The notes beneath the pieces were generated by a model that ran no database searches, was not told the origin of the DNA, and was given only the letters and a program-made list of their open reading frames with translations. Both the position numbers and the translations under genes were made by a program. Source: Anaerolineae bacterium (GTDB lineage: Bacteria; Chloroflexota; Anaerolineae; B4-G1; SLSP01). Taken from it: a stretch of DNA of 10,957 nt. Shown here piece by piece: positions 1 to 6,419 of the stretch (within the stretch, counting starts at the first letter, position 1; every line of letters begins with the position of its first letter). Location of the stretch: NCBI GenBank assembly GCA_018055515.1, contig JAGPHL010000085.1:1-10957 (forward strand), in the 5' to 3' direction.

Positions 1-24
1 TTGTGATTTGACCGCCTCTGACAT
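1..24 (-). CDS. 5' end of an unknown gene leaving the left edge
   Basis: A leftward ATG at 24-22 is preceded four bases upstream by GGAGG, a good ribosome-binding site although slightly close. The eight visible codons read MSEAVKSQ and run open to the window edge. A second in-frame ATG lies six codons upstream (42-40) but has a weaker ribosome-binding site. A promoter with a perfect TTGACA lies upstream in the right orientation, which supports a real transcription unit. Nothing can be said about the product from eight residues. Confidence 0.4.
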
Positions 25-65
25 AGCGCCTCCATCACTCATCGCTCTGAAAGGGGACATTTGTG

Positions 66-85
66 TGCCAGACGTCGTCCTGGCA
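66..85. repeat. Short inverted repeat in the left-edge leader
   Basis: TGCCAG (66-71) and CTGGCA (80-85) form a 6-bp dyad with an 8-nt loop. It falls inside the presumed 5' leader of the left-edge gene. No T-run follows on either strand, so it is not a terminator. It could be a leader hairpin or an operator half-site pair. Confidence 0.4.
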
Positions 86-118
86 AACTTTCACTACTTG
101 GGTAACGACGCCAACTTC

Positions 119-146
119 ATCTTAGCAGAATTCATAATAATGTCAA
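119..146 (-). promoter_or_regulatory. Leftward sigma70-type promoter for the left-edge gene
   Basis: On the minus strand the consensus -35 TTGACA (146-141) is separated by 16 bp from TAAGAT (124-119, four of six matches to TATAAT). Transcription would start near 112 and give a leader of about 88 nt before the ATG at 24. The surrounding sequence is AT-rich compared with the rest of the window, as expected of a promoter. Confidence 0.5.
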
Positions 147-213
147 TACCCTCTGCACTCAATTAGAAATGCATTTTTTCACGCATAGCAAAATATTCCA
201 TGACCCCGACGTC

Positions 214-1143
214 TTAAGAAGCCCGCCCGGCGCCTGGGCGACTCTCTCCGGGATGTTTCTGCGACCACAACCGATACACCCAGCAATAGCCTCTGTAGAG
301 AATATCAGGAACAAAACAGAACGTCAGCACTCCCACAAGCGCCGCCGGGATGCCGCCGATGAGTAAGCCGCGCGTTTCGGGGAGTTGAAGCCAGGCCGTC
401 ACTGCCACCATCAGCCACAGGAAAAGCGCCAGCGAGAATGGCACGATGGCAGCAAAAACGCTGAGCCTGGTGAATAACGGCATGAGCCGGCTTTCCAGAG
501 CCTTGGGATTCCGCAGCCCACGCACCAGCAGCCAGATACGTCCGGAAATCTGGGCGTTGCGCAAATCCATGCCGCCGACCGTCGTGCGGTCCCAGATGGC
601 ACCTTCCAGGTACGCCCCTTTCAAAACCGTATGCTGGAATTTCGCCCCCAGAAGAATGGCGCCCTCCAAATCGGCGCCGGTCAAATCAGCATAGGCAAGA
701 TCCGCCCTGCTGAGATCGGCGCGCAGGAAGGTGGCGCCACGCAAATCTGCGCCAACAAGGTTCGTCCCGATCAGGGTAGCGTGATCCAAGACAGCGCCGG
801 GCAGCTGCGCCCGTTGCAGCATGGCCCCGCTCAGGTCAGCGTGTTCAAGGTTGGCGTGCGCCAGCGCCGCGCTGGTGAGATGCGCCTCACAGAATATCGC
901 GCCGGCAGCCTGGCTCGCCTGTAAATCCGCGTGGACGAGACTGGCTTTGGTGAAATCGGCCTGTTGCAGATTCAGGTCGCGCAATCTGGCATTATCCAGG
1001 CGCGCGTGGCAGAATCTGGCCCCCGCGAGTTCACACCTCTCGAAAACCGCCTCTCGCAAATCCGCATACGCAAAATCGCGAAGGGTGAAATCTTCCCCTC
1101 TAAACGTCTGGCCAAAGAACTGCTTATCTACCGCGCCTGCCAT
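214..1143 (-). CDS. Pentapeptide-repeat protein with C-terminal membrane anchor
   Basis: The protein has 309 residues. Residues about 12-197 are almost entirely pentapeptide repeats of the A(D/N)Lxx type, seen as runs such as GADLRGA, RADLSRADLAYADLTGADLEGA and HANLEHADL. Proteins with this repeat fold into a right-handed quadrilateral beta-helix. The rest holds two hydrophobic stretches at about 227-254 and 259-284, then a short basic tail, so the helix is probably tethered to the membrane. I chose ATG 1143 over an in-frame GTG at 1167 because AAGGAGG (1155-1149) lies five bases before the ATG and would be inside the coding region if the GTG were used. The family has many roles, including mimicry of DNA in some quinolone-resistance proteins and assembly or targeting functions in others. 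The sequence gives no specific function here. It has its own promoter and no clear terminator before the left-edge region. Confidence 0.9.
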   Translation of the reverse strand: MAGAVDKQFFGQTFRGEDFTLRDFAYADLREAVFERCELAGARFCHARLDNARLRDLNLQQADFTKASLVHADLQASQAAGAIFCEAHLTSAALAHANLEHADLSGAMLQRAQLPGAVLDHATLIGTNLVGADLRGATFLRADLSRADLAYADLTGADLEGAILLGAKFQHTVLKGAYLEGAIWDRTTVGGMDLRNAQISGRIWLLVRGLRNPKALESRLMPLFTRLSVFAAIVPFSLALFLWLMVAVTAWLQLPETRGLLIGGIPAALVGVLTFCFVPDILYRGYCWVYRLWSQKHPGESRPGAGRAS

Positions 1144-1188
1144 CTTCCCCTCCTTATCATGCCGCACCTGAAACGCCGTTCACATCTC

Positions 1189-1217
1189 AGTATAGCAAAA
1201 CATCGCGCGTATATCAC
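1189..1217 (-). promoter_or_regulatory. Promoter of the pentapeptide-repeat gene
   Basis: On the minus strand TATACT (1194-1189, five of six) follows GTGATA (1217-1212, four of six to TTGACA) with a 17-bp spacer. Transcription would start near 1182, giving a leader of about 40 nt to the ATG at 1143. This places the pentapeptide gene in its own unit and not only in readthrough from the upstream dehydrogenase. Confidence 0.5.
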
Positions 1218-1263
1218 CAGGGAGTGAGGGTTGACCTCGCCGCCACAGCGGGCAATGCTCCGA

Positions 1264-1281
1264 CTCAAGCGTAGACTTGAG
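1264..1281. repeat. 6-bp inverted repeat over the dehydrogenase stop codon
   Basis: CTCAAG (1264-1269) and CTTGAG (1276-1281) make a 6-bp dyad with a 6-nt loop that straddles the 3' end of the dehydrogenase gene. No T-run follows in the direction of transcription, so a role as a classic terminator is not supported. The rest of the 1168-1264 gap holds only the promoter of the pentapeptide gene. Confidence 0.35.
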
Positions 1282-2239
1282 GGTTGACGCAATGCGGCAG
1301 GCGTTCGCCGCGCAGGCCCGCCAGCAGGTTTTCAGCAGCGAGGACGGCCATCCGCGTGCGCGCGGTGACGCTGGCGCTGGCAATGTGCGGCGTGATGAGG
1401 CAGTTGGGCAATCCTACCAGCGGATGGGTCGGCGGCAACGGCTCGGGATCGGTCACATCGAGCGCGGCGCCGGCAATCCAGCCCTCGCGCAACGCCTGGA
1501 GCAACGCCTCCTGTTGCACGATCGCCCCTCGCGCCGTGTTGATGAGGATCGCCGTAGGCCGCATCCTCCGCAGCTCGCGCGCCCCGATCAGGCCGCGCGT
1601 CTCCGGCGTGAGCGGGCAGTGGAGGCTCACGAAATCCGCCTCAGCCAGCAGCGTCTCCAAGGGGACACATTCCGCGCCGAGCGCTGCCCCTTCCGCTTTG
1701 CAGTGCGGGTCGGTGAACAGGACCCGCATGGCAAAACCCTTGCCGCGCCGCGCCATCGCCTGTCCGATGCGGCCCAGTCCAATCACGCCAAGCGTCGCAC
1801 CCCAGACATCCTGGCCCAGCAACGTCTGCGGTCCCCAGGTGCGCCATTCGCCCTGTCGGACGTTGGCGCTGCCCTCCGGGAGACGTCGCGCCGCCGCCAT
1901 CAACAAGGCGAAGGCGAAATCAGCGGTCGCATCGGTGAGGACGTCAGGCGTGTTGCCCACGGGAATGCCCCGCGCCGTCGCCGCGGTGACGTCAATGTTG
2001 TCATAGCCCACGGCGTATTGGCTGATGACGCGCAAGCGCGGGGCGGCGGCCAGGAGCGCCGCATCAATCGGATCCGAAAGCAGGGTGAGCAGCCCTTCCG
2101 CCTCGGCGACGGCCTCCAGCAACGTCTCGCGGGGCACCGGCAGAGGCGAGGGCCAAACCTGGACTTCGCCCTCAGCCCGGAGTAAGTCCAGGCCGGCCGC
2201 GGGGATTTGGCGGGTGACATAGATACGAGGACGGTTCAT
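1265..2239 (-). CDS. gyaR: D-2-hydroxyacid dehydrogenase (glyoxylate/hydroxypyruvate reductase type)
   Basis: The protein has 324 residues, the normal length for the D-isomer-specific 2-hydroxyacid dehydrogenase family. The cofactor motif is visible as GLGRIG at 154-159, and Asp177 lies where the end of the second Rossmann strand should be, which points to NAD(H) over NADP(H). The catalytic triad is present: Arg237 in NTARGA, Glu266 in DPEP and His285 in TPHIAS. The N-terminal SQYAVGYDNID (73-83) and C-terminal ASASVTARTRM (287-297) resemble GyaR/GhrB/GRHPR enzymes, which reduce glyoxylate to glycolate and hydroxypyruvate to D-glycerate in the cytosol. The exact substrate cannot be read from sequence, and the symbol is a subfamily guess. 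The start ATG has AGGAGG nine bases upstream. The gene is divergent from the recX leader and has its own TTGTCA/TATACT promoter. Confidence 0.88.
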   Translation of the reverse strand: MNRPRIYVTRQIPAAGLDLLRAEGEVQVWPSPLPVPRETLLEAVAEAEGLLTLLSDPIDAALLAAAPRLRVISQYAVGYDNIDVTAATARGIPVGNTPDVLTDATADFAFALLMAAARRLPEGSANVRQGEWRTWGPQTLLGQDVWGATLGVIGLGRIGQAMARRGKGFAMRVLFTDPHCKAEGAALGAECVPLETLLAEADFVSLHCPLTPETRGLIGARELRRMRPTAILINTARGAIVQQEALLQALREGWIAGAALDVTDPEPLPPTHPLVGLPNCLITPHIASASVTARTRMAVLAAENLLAGLRGERLPHCVNPQVYA

Positions 2240-2270
2240 GGTCGGATTCCTCCTTTTGGGAAAATGCCCC

Positions 2271-2299
2271 TTGTCAAAATGCCCGTTTCAGTGTACACT
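2271..2299 (+). promoter_or_regulatory. Promoter of the recX leader RNA
   Basis: TTGTCA (2271-2276, five of six) is followed by an ideal 17-bp spacer and TACACT (2294-2299, four of six). Transcription would begin near 2306 and run into the structured region upstream of recX. The -10 lies inside a perfect palindrome, AGTGTACACT (2290-2299), which could be an operator. Confidence 0.55.
2290..2299. promoter_or_regulatory. Palindrome over the -10 box (possible operator)
   Basis: AGTGTACACT is a perfect 10-bp palindrome lying over the rightward -10 and just outside the leftward -10. A repressor bound here would block both promoters. It does not match the LexA boxes I know (GAAC-N4-GTTC or CTGT-N8-ACAG types). 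The function is inference from position only. Confidence 0.3.
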
Positions 2300-2304
2300 T
2301 GTTG

Positions 2305-2332
2305 AGTATACGGTTGGTGGCGGATTTGACAA
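2305..2332 (-). promoter_or_regulatory. Promoter of the dehydrogenase gene
   Basis: On the minus strand TTGTCA (2332-2327) is followed after 16 bp by TATACT (2310-2305). Each hexamer has five of six consensus matches. The start would be near 2298, about 59 nt before the ATG at 2239. Its -10 lies within six bases of the -10 of the rightward promoter described next, so the two promoters cannot easily be occupied together. Confidence 0.6.
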
Positions 2333-2726
2333 ACCGACCGCATGAGAGAGCTTTTTTCCGGCAATCATTGCCGCCGCCAGGAATTGAATGCCGTTTTGAG
2401 CCGCGCCGGACTGCTACTGGAGTAGCAAGCGCAGTTCAAGACTCTCAGGGTGACACACCCTGACGCTGGAAAGCTGTAGCCGTTGACGAACCCCGGCCGG
2501 GGATAAATCAGGTTGTGCGCGAGGCCGGGTTCAAGCATTGACCAGCTACCTCAGACAAGGCTCTTAGCCCTTTAAGGGTTTATGCAACCGCTGCCAGATA
2601 AAGGGGAGGGCAGCGGCAAGAGGGTTAGGAGAAAGATGGTGTAGGCCGTTCCCAACACTTTGGGGAACGGTGGTTTGTGCTTATACAACACGGCTACGGC
2701 CTTCTGGCTGTAGCCGTGTCTGTTTT
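2306..2726 (+). ncRNA. Structured leader or independent non-coding RNA upstream of recX
   Basis: About 420 nt with no credible gene but many strong stems: CGGTTGGT/ACCGACCG (2311-2318 with 2333-2340), an 11-position arm with one mismatch (2396-2406 with 2429-2439) enclosing the hairpin TGCTAC/GTAGCA (2412-2417 with 2422-2427), TCAGGGTG/CACCCTGA (2445-2452 with 2456-2463), the CCCCGGCCGGGG palindrome (2491-2502) whose left part can also pair with GGCCGGGTT (2523-2531), CCGCTGCC/GGCAGCGG (2588-2595 with 2609-2616), and CCGTTCCC/GGGAACGG (2646-2653 with 2663-2670), followed by the terminator at 2688-2726. It begins at a plausible promoter. I could not match it to RNase P, SRP, tmRNA, 6S, T-box or any riboswitch core I can recall. 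It may be a cis-acting leader of recX-rny or a free small RNA. Confidence 0.55.
2688..2726 (+). terminator. Intrinsic terminator or attenuator directly before recX
   Basis: ACACGGCTACGGCC (2688-2701) pairs with GGCTGTAGCCGTGT (2706-2719) in a 14-bp stem with one G-U pair and a TTCT loop, followed by CTGTTTT. The recX ribosome-binding site GGAG starts at the next base, 2727. A terminator in this position either ends an independent RNA or acts as an attenuator. An upstream 11-nt copy of its 3' arm (GCTGTAGCCGT, 2473-2483) could compete for the 5' arm. Confidence 0.75.
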
Positions 2727-2735
2727 GGAGAGTGC

Positions 2736-3377
2736 ATGAGCGGAAGGATCACCGCCCTGGAACCGCAGAAGCATTCCAGTGAGCGGGTCAACGTGTATCT
2801 GGATGGGGAATTCGCGTTTGGGTTGGCTCTCAGCGCCGCAGTATCGCTGCACCTCGGGGAGACTCTCACTGACCTCGAGATTGCCGCGCTGAAAGCTACC
2901 GACGAAGTGGAACGCGCCCGCGAGAAAGCGTTAAATTATCTCTCATATCGCCCGCGCAGCGAGGCTGAAGTTCGACGCTATCTCGAAGAACGGGAATTCT
3001 CCCCCCAGACCGTGGATGAGGTCATCGAGCGTCTTTGCCAGGTGGGGTTGATAGATGACGACGCCTTCGCCAGATTCTGGGTCGAGAACCGCAGCCGGTT
3101 CCGCCCCCGAGGCGAACGCGCGTTGGCGCAGGAATTGCGACAGCACGGCATTGCTCCCGCGGTCATCACCAAAGCCTTGGGTGAGTATGATGCCGCCGCG
3201 GCAGCCGAGACGTATGTCCGCGAGCAAGCGCAGCGGTTAGCCGGCTTGCCCCCTGAACAATTCCGCCGCCGTCTGGCTGAACGCCTGGCGCGTCGTGGCT
3301 TTGCGTATGACCTCATTGAAGACCTCCTCACGCGCTATGCCTCTCCCGATGCCATCAATCTAGAAATCGAGGAGTGA
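2736..3377 (+). CDS. recX: Regulatory protein RecX
   Basis: The protein has 213 residues. RecX binds RecA filaments and modulates, usually inhibits, RecA strand exchange. The N-terminal segment ITALEPQ...VNVYLDGEFAFGL (residues 5-29) is typical of RecX proteins. The helical core shows ALNYLSYRPRSEAEVRRYL (64-82) and GLIDDDAFARFWVENR followed by RPRGERAL, then a third repeat ending ARRGFAYDLIEDLL. I chose ATG 2736 because GGAG lies five bases upstream and because the family N-terminus begins at this residue. An upstream in-frame GTG (2670) would translate through the terminator hairpin. recX is followed with five bases between its stop and the next ATG by rny, so the two are cotranscribed. recA is not in the window. 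Confidence 0.93.
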   Translation: MSGRITALEPQKHSSERVNVYLDGEFAFGLALSAAVSLHLGETLTDLEIAALKATDEVERAREKALNYLSYRPRSEAEVRRYLEEREFSPQTVDEVIERLCQVGLIDDDAFARFWVENRSRFRPRGERALAQELRQHGIAPAVITKALGEYDAAAAAETYVREQAQRLAGLPPEQFRRRLAERLARRGFAYDLIEDLLTRYASPDAINLEIEE

Positions 3378-3382
3378 TATAT

Positions 3383-4912
3383 ATGGAATGGATCTACGCA
3401 GTCATCGCAGCACTGCTGGGATTGGCTATTGGCGGAGCGGTCGGCTACTTCTTCCGCCAACAGCAATATCAACAGCAAATGGGGAATCTGGAGGCCATGC
3501 GCAAGCGGCTCTTGGAGGAATCCGAGAAGCAAGCGCGCGAAATCGTGCTCGCCGCACGCGACGAGAGCTACCGCCTGCGAGAGGAGGCCGACAAGGAGCT
3601 CGAGACGCGCCGCACGCAGCTGCGACAGGAAGAAGAGCGCCTGCAACGCCGGCGGGAACAACTGGATCAGCGCCAGGAACAGATGGACCGCAAAGAGCAG
3701 ACGCTGAACAAACGGCAGAGCACCGTTGACAAGCGCTGGAACGAGTTGGAAAAACTGGAGGCCCAACGTCGAGAAGAATTGGAGCGGGTCGCCAATCTTT
3801 CTACTGAAGAAGCGCGCAATATTCTGTTGGAGCAGGTGGCGCAGGAGACCCGCCAGGACATGGCGCGGGTGATCCGCGAGGAGGAGTTCTACGCTCAGGA
3901 AGAGGCCGAACGGCGGGCGCGACAGATCATCACCACGGCGGTGCAGCGCATCGCCGGCGAGCAGGTGGCGGAACTGACCACCAAGACCATCGAGATCCCC
4001 TCCGACGAGCTCAAGGGCCGCATCATCGGGCGCGGCGGCCGCAACATCCGCGTCTTCGAGCAAAAGGCCGGCGTGGATGTGATCGTGGATGACAGCCCTG
4101 AGGTGATCACCATCTCGTCCTTCGACCCCATCCGGCGCGAGGTGGCGGCGCGAACGATGCACAAGCTCGTCGCCGATGGGCGCATCCACCCGGCGCGCAT
4201 CGAGCAATTGCTGGCGAAATCCCGCAAGGAAGTGGCGGACACGATCCGCGAGCAGGGCGAGCGCGCCGTCTATGAGGCGGAAGTGCCGGGCGTGCATCCT
4301 GAAATCGTCAAACTGTTGGGACAGCTCTACTTCCGCACCAGCTACGGCCAAAATCAGCTGGCGCATTCGATCGAGGTCGCCAAGCTCGCCAGCCTGTTGG
4401 CAGCAGAACTCGGCGCTGACGAGAAAATCGCCCGCATGGGAGGGTTGTTGCACGACCTGGGAAAGGCCGTGGATTTTGAGGTCGAGGGCACCCACGCGGC
4501 CATCGGAGCCGAGATCGCCCGGCGGTACGGCGTGCCCGAAGCGGTGGTCAACTGCATTGAAGGGCACCATCACGAAGTAGACCAGACGTCGCTGGAGGCG
4601 GTGATCGTCGAAGCGGCTGACGCCATCTCTGGCGCACGCCCCGGCGCGCGGCGCGAAAGCCTGGAGCACTACATCAAGCGCATCCGCACGCTGGAGGAAA
4701 TCGCCCACTCCTTCAACGGCGTCGAGGAATCCTACGCGATCCAGGCGGGGCGCGAGGTGCGCATCATCGTCAAGCCCGGCGAGATTGATGACCTGGATGC
4801 CCTGCGGCTTTCCCGCGAGGTCGCCCGCAAGATCGAGGACACGCTGCAATATCCGGGGCAGATCAAGGTGACGGTGATCCGCGAGACGCGCTCGGTCGAA
4901 TACGCCAAGTAA
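3383..4912 (+). CDS. rny: Ribonuclease Y
   Basis: The protein has 509 residues, the normal RNase Y length. RNase Y is a membrane-bound endoribonuclease that starts mRNA turnover by cutting single-stranded RNA. Domains in order are: one N-terminal membrane helix (about 3-24), a long charged coiled coil (about 25-190), a KH RNA-binding domain (about 205-270) with the GRGG loop at 216-219, and an HD hydrolase domain with HD at 357-358 in LLHDLGK and a further GHHHEV segment at 394-399. The C-terminal end PGQIKVTVIRE...EYAK is typical. The start ATG has GAGGAG eight bases upstream, overlapping the end of recX. A GTG nine bases earlier is less well placed. The linkage to recX resembles the frequent recA/recX/rny neighbourhood in other bacteria. 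No motif is missing. Confidence 0.97.
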   Translation: MEWIYAVIAALLGLAIGGAVGYFFRQQQYQQQMGNLEAMRKRLLEESEKQAREIVLAARDESYRLREEADKELETRRTQLRQEEERLQRRREQLDQRQEQMDRKEQTLNKRQSTVDKRWNELEKLEAQRREELERVANLSTEEARNILLEQVAQETRQDMARVIREEEFYAQEEAERRARQIITTAVQRIAGEQVAELTTKTIEIPSDELKGRIIGRGGRNIRVFEQKAGVDVIVDDSPEVITISSFDPIRREVAARTMHKLVADGRIHPARIEQLLAKSRKEVADTIREQGERAVYEAEVPGVHPEIVKLLGQLYFRTSYGQNQLAHSIEVAKLASLLAAELGADEKIARMGGLLHDLGKAVDFEVEGTHAAIGAEIARRYGVPEAVVNCIEGHHHEVDQTSLEAVIVEAADAISGARPGARRESLEHYIKRIRTLEEIAHSFNGVEESYAIQAGREVRIIVKPGEIDDLDALRLSREVARKIEDTLQYPGQIKVTVIRETRSVEYAK

Positions 4913-4934
4913 GCGCGGACTTCCCGAACGTTCC

Positions 4935-4968
4935 TCCGGCGCAGCGACGCAGCTGCGCCGGATTTTTT
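4935..4968 (+). terminator. Terminator of recX-rny, convergent with the kinase gene
   Basis: TCCGGCGCAG (4935-4944) and CTGCGCCGGA (4953-4962) form a perfect 10-bp GC-rich stem with an 8-nt loop, followed by TTTTTT (4963-4968). The last T residues overlap the TAA stop (4969-4967) of the leftward kinase gene. There is no matching T-run on the minus strand (the stem is preceded there by GAACGTTCGG-type sequence), so it works best rightward. Confidence 0.9.
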
Positions 4969-6418
4969 AATCGTCGGCGGGGGATTCCTCCAGCCGCGGC
5001 AGGCGGACCCGCACCGTGCTGCCCTCCTCCGGCCGGCTTGCGATGGTGATGACACCATGAAGCCCTTCGACCAGGGTCTTGGCGATCGGCAGTCCCAACC
5101 CGAATCCCGCAACCTCCGTAGCCGCGTCCCGGTAGAAGCGGTCGAAGACGTGCGGCAGCAACTCCGGCGCGATGCCAGGCCCCCCATCGCGCACTTCGAG
5201 CAGGACAGACGCGGCTTCCGCCGTGACGGTGACCGCGATGGGGCCTTGCGAGTGCTTCAAAGCGTTATCCAACAGGATGAGCACGATTTGCTTGAGGGCG
5301 TCCCGATCGCCAAGGATCGTCGCGTTTTCAATGGATTCCACAATCTCGCGCTGCCGGTCCAATTGCCGGGCCTGGCGGCACGCTGCCATGACAACCGGCG
5401 CGACGGCCAGCGGCGCCTCTTTGAGGGCCGGGCCGGCGTCAGCGCGCGCGAGCAGCAGCAGATTGTTCACCAGGCGGATCATGCGCTCGCTTTCGGCTTC
5501 GGCGTCCGCAAGGATTTCGCGCTGCTCATTGGCAGGCAATGGCGGCGTGCGTTGCAGCAACGCCAGATTGCCGTGGATGGTGGTGAGGGGTGTGCGTAGC
5601 TCGTGGGAGACATCGGCGACGAAATCGCGTTGCAGGCGCAAGGTCTGGCTCACGCGCTGATAGGCTTCCTCCAGGCGCGCGAGCATCGCGTTAAAGGTCG
5701 TCGCCAGCAGGCCGACTTCATCTTCCGGGCCGACGTAATCCACGCGCCGGGAGAAGTCGCTCTCGCGCCCGATCGCCTGCGCCGTCTGCGTGATGCGGTG
5801 GATGGGGCGCAGCGCGGCTCCCGCCAGCACCCAGCCGATGCCAAAAGCGATCAGGGTCATCACCCCGCCCGCGATGAGAAGCGTGCGGCTGAGGGTCCGC
5901 AGCGAGTTCTCGCGTTCGGTGAGCGGGCGCGCGGTCTGCACGATGTAGCTGAACTGACCGTCCACCATCACCGGGCGATTGTAGATCAGCAGGCGCGTCT
6001 CCTCCCAGGCGGCAATTTCCCACCAGGGCTGTTGGGCACGCAGCGCGGCGAGTCCCTCGGAGCTGAGCGGCAAGGGCTCGCTGGCCGCGGCAAAGGGCGT
6101 AGCGACCAACTCGCCTTCGGAGTCAAGGATCCGCACGATTTCCCGCTCACGCAGTTGCTGGAAGGCAGGTTCCGCCGCGAGCTCCTGGAGCGGCACGGGA
6201 CGCTCGCCGCCGGGCGGGGGCACAGGCGGCGAGCCCTGGGGAGAGTGAGAAAAGCGCAAAACCATCTGGACGGTGGCGTCGCTGCTGTGCAGCAGCTCAG
6301 CTTTCAGCGCGTCCAAAGTTCCACGCGCCTGCGAAGTGTACAGGGCGGCGCCAAAGAGGAGCAAAGTCAACGCGAGGATTACGGTATAGAGCAGCGTCAA
6401 CCGCAGACGAATGGACAC
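4967..6418 (-). CDS. Sensor histidine kinase (HAMP, HisKA, HATPase_c)
   Basis: The protein has 483 residues. Membrane helix 1 lies at about 7-28, an extracytoplasmic region at about 31-176 with a proline-rich stretch (60-76), and membrane helix 2 at about 178-202. A HAMP linker (about 203-256) follows, then HisKA with the phosphoacceptor His272 in SHELRTPL, and a GHKL ATPase domain with N-box LLDNALKHS (382-390), G1 DGGPGI (411-416, with Gly in place of the more usual Asn), FDRFYR (425-430) and G2 GFGLGL (438-443). The start is GTG 6418, preceded by GGGAGG six bases upstream. It begins one base after the regulator's stop, so the pair is translationally coupled. The sensor region matches no domain I recognise, so the signal is unknown. 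The partner is certainly the upstream regulator. Confidence 0.94.
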   Translation of the reverse strand: MSIRLRLTLLYTVILALTLLLFGAALYTSQARGTLDALKAELLHSSDATVQMVLRFSHSPQGSPPVPPPGGERPVPLQELAAEPAFQQLREREIVRILDSEGELVATPFAAASEPLPLSSEGLAALRAQQPWWEIAAWEETRLLIYNRPVMVDGQFSYIVQTARPLTERENSLRTLSRTLLIAGGVMTLIAFGIGWVLAGAALRPIHRITQTAQAIGRESDFSRRVDYVGPEDEVGLLATTFNAMLARLEEAYQRVSQTLRLQRDFVADVSHELRTPLTTIHGNLALLQRTPPLPANEQREILADAEAESERMIRLVNNLLLLARADAGPALKEAPLAVAPVVMAACRQARQLDRQREIVESIENATILGDRDALKQIVLILLDNALKHSQGPIAVTVTAEAASVLLEVRDGGPGIAPELLPHVFDRFYRDAATEVAGFGLGLPIAKTLVEGLHGVITIASRPEEGSTVRVRLPRLEESPADD

Positions 6419-6419
6419 G

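Noticed and set aside
1264..1281. Terminator of the dehydrogenase gene
   Set aside because: Six-base stem only and no T-run following it on the minus strand.
1277..2185. Plus-strand open frame (302 codons) opposite the dehydrogenase
   Set aside because: Arg/Gln/Gly-rich shadow of a gene with an intact catalytic triad and cofactor motif.
2306..2726. RNase P, SRP RNA, tmRNA, 6S RNA, T-box or c-di-AMP (ydaO) riboswitch
   Set aside because: No GAGGAAAGUCC/ACAGAA (RNase P), no UCAGGUCCGGAAGGAAGCAGC-like core (SRP), no tmRNA ends, no AGGGUGG T-box core. ACCAGCTACCTC at 2540-2551 loosely recalls the ydaO core AGCUAACCUCGU, but the rest of that motif is absent.
3335..4849. Long minus-strand open frame (504 codons) opposite rny
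   Set aside because: It is the antisense of RNase Y, whose domains are unambiguous. The translated product is a Leu/Arg/His-rich composition without family motifs, typical of shadow frames in GC-rich DNA.
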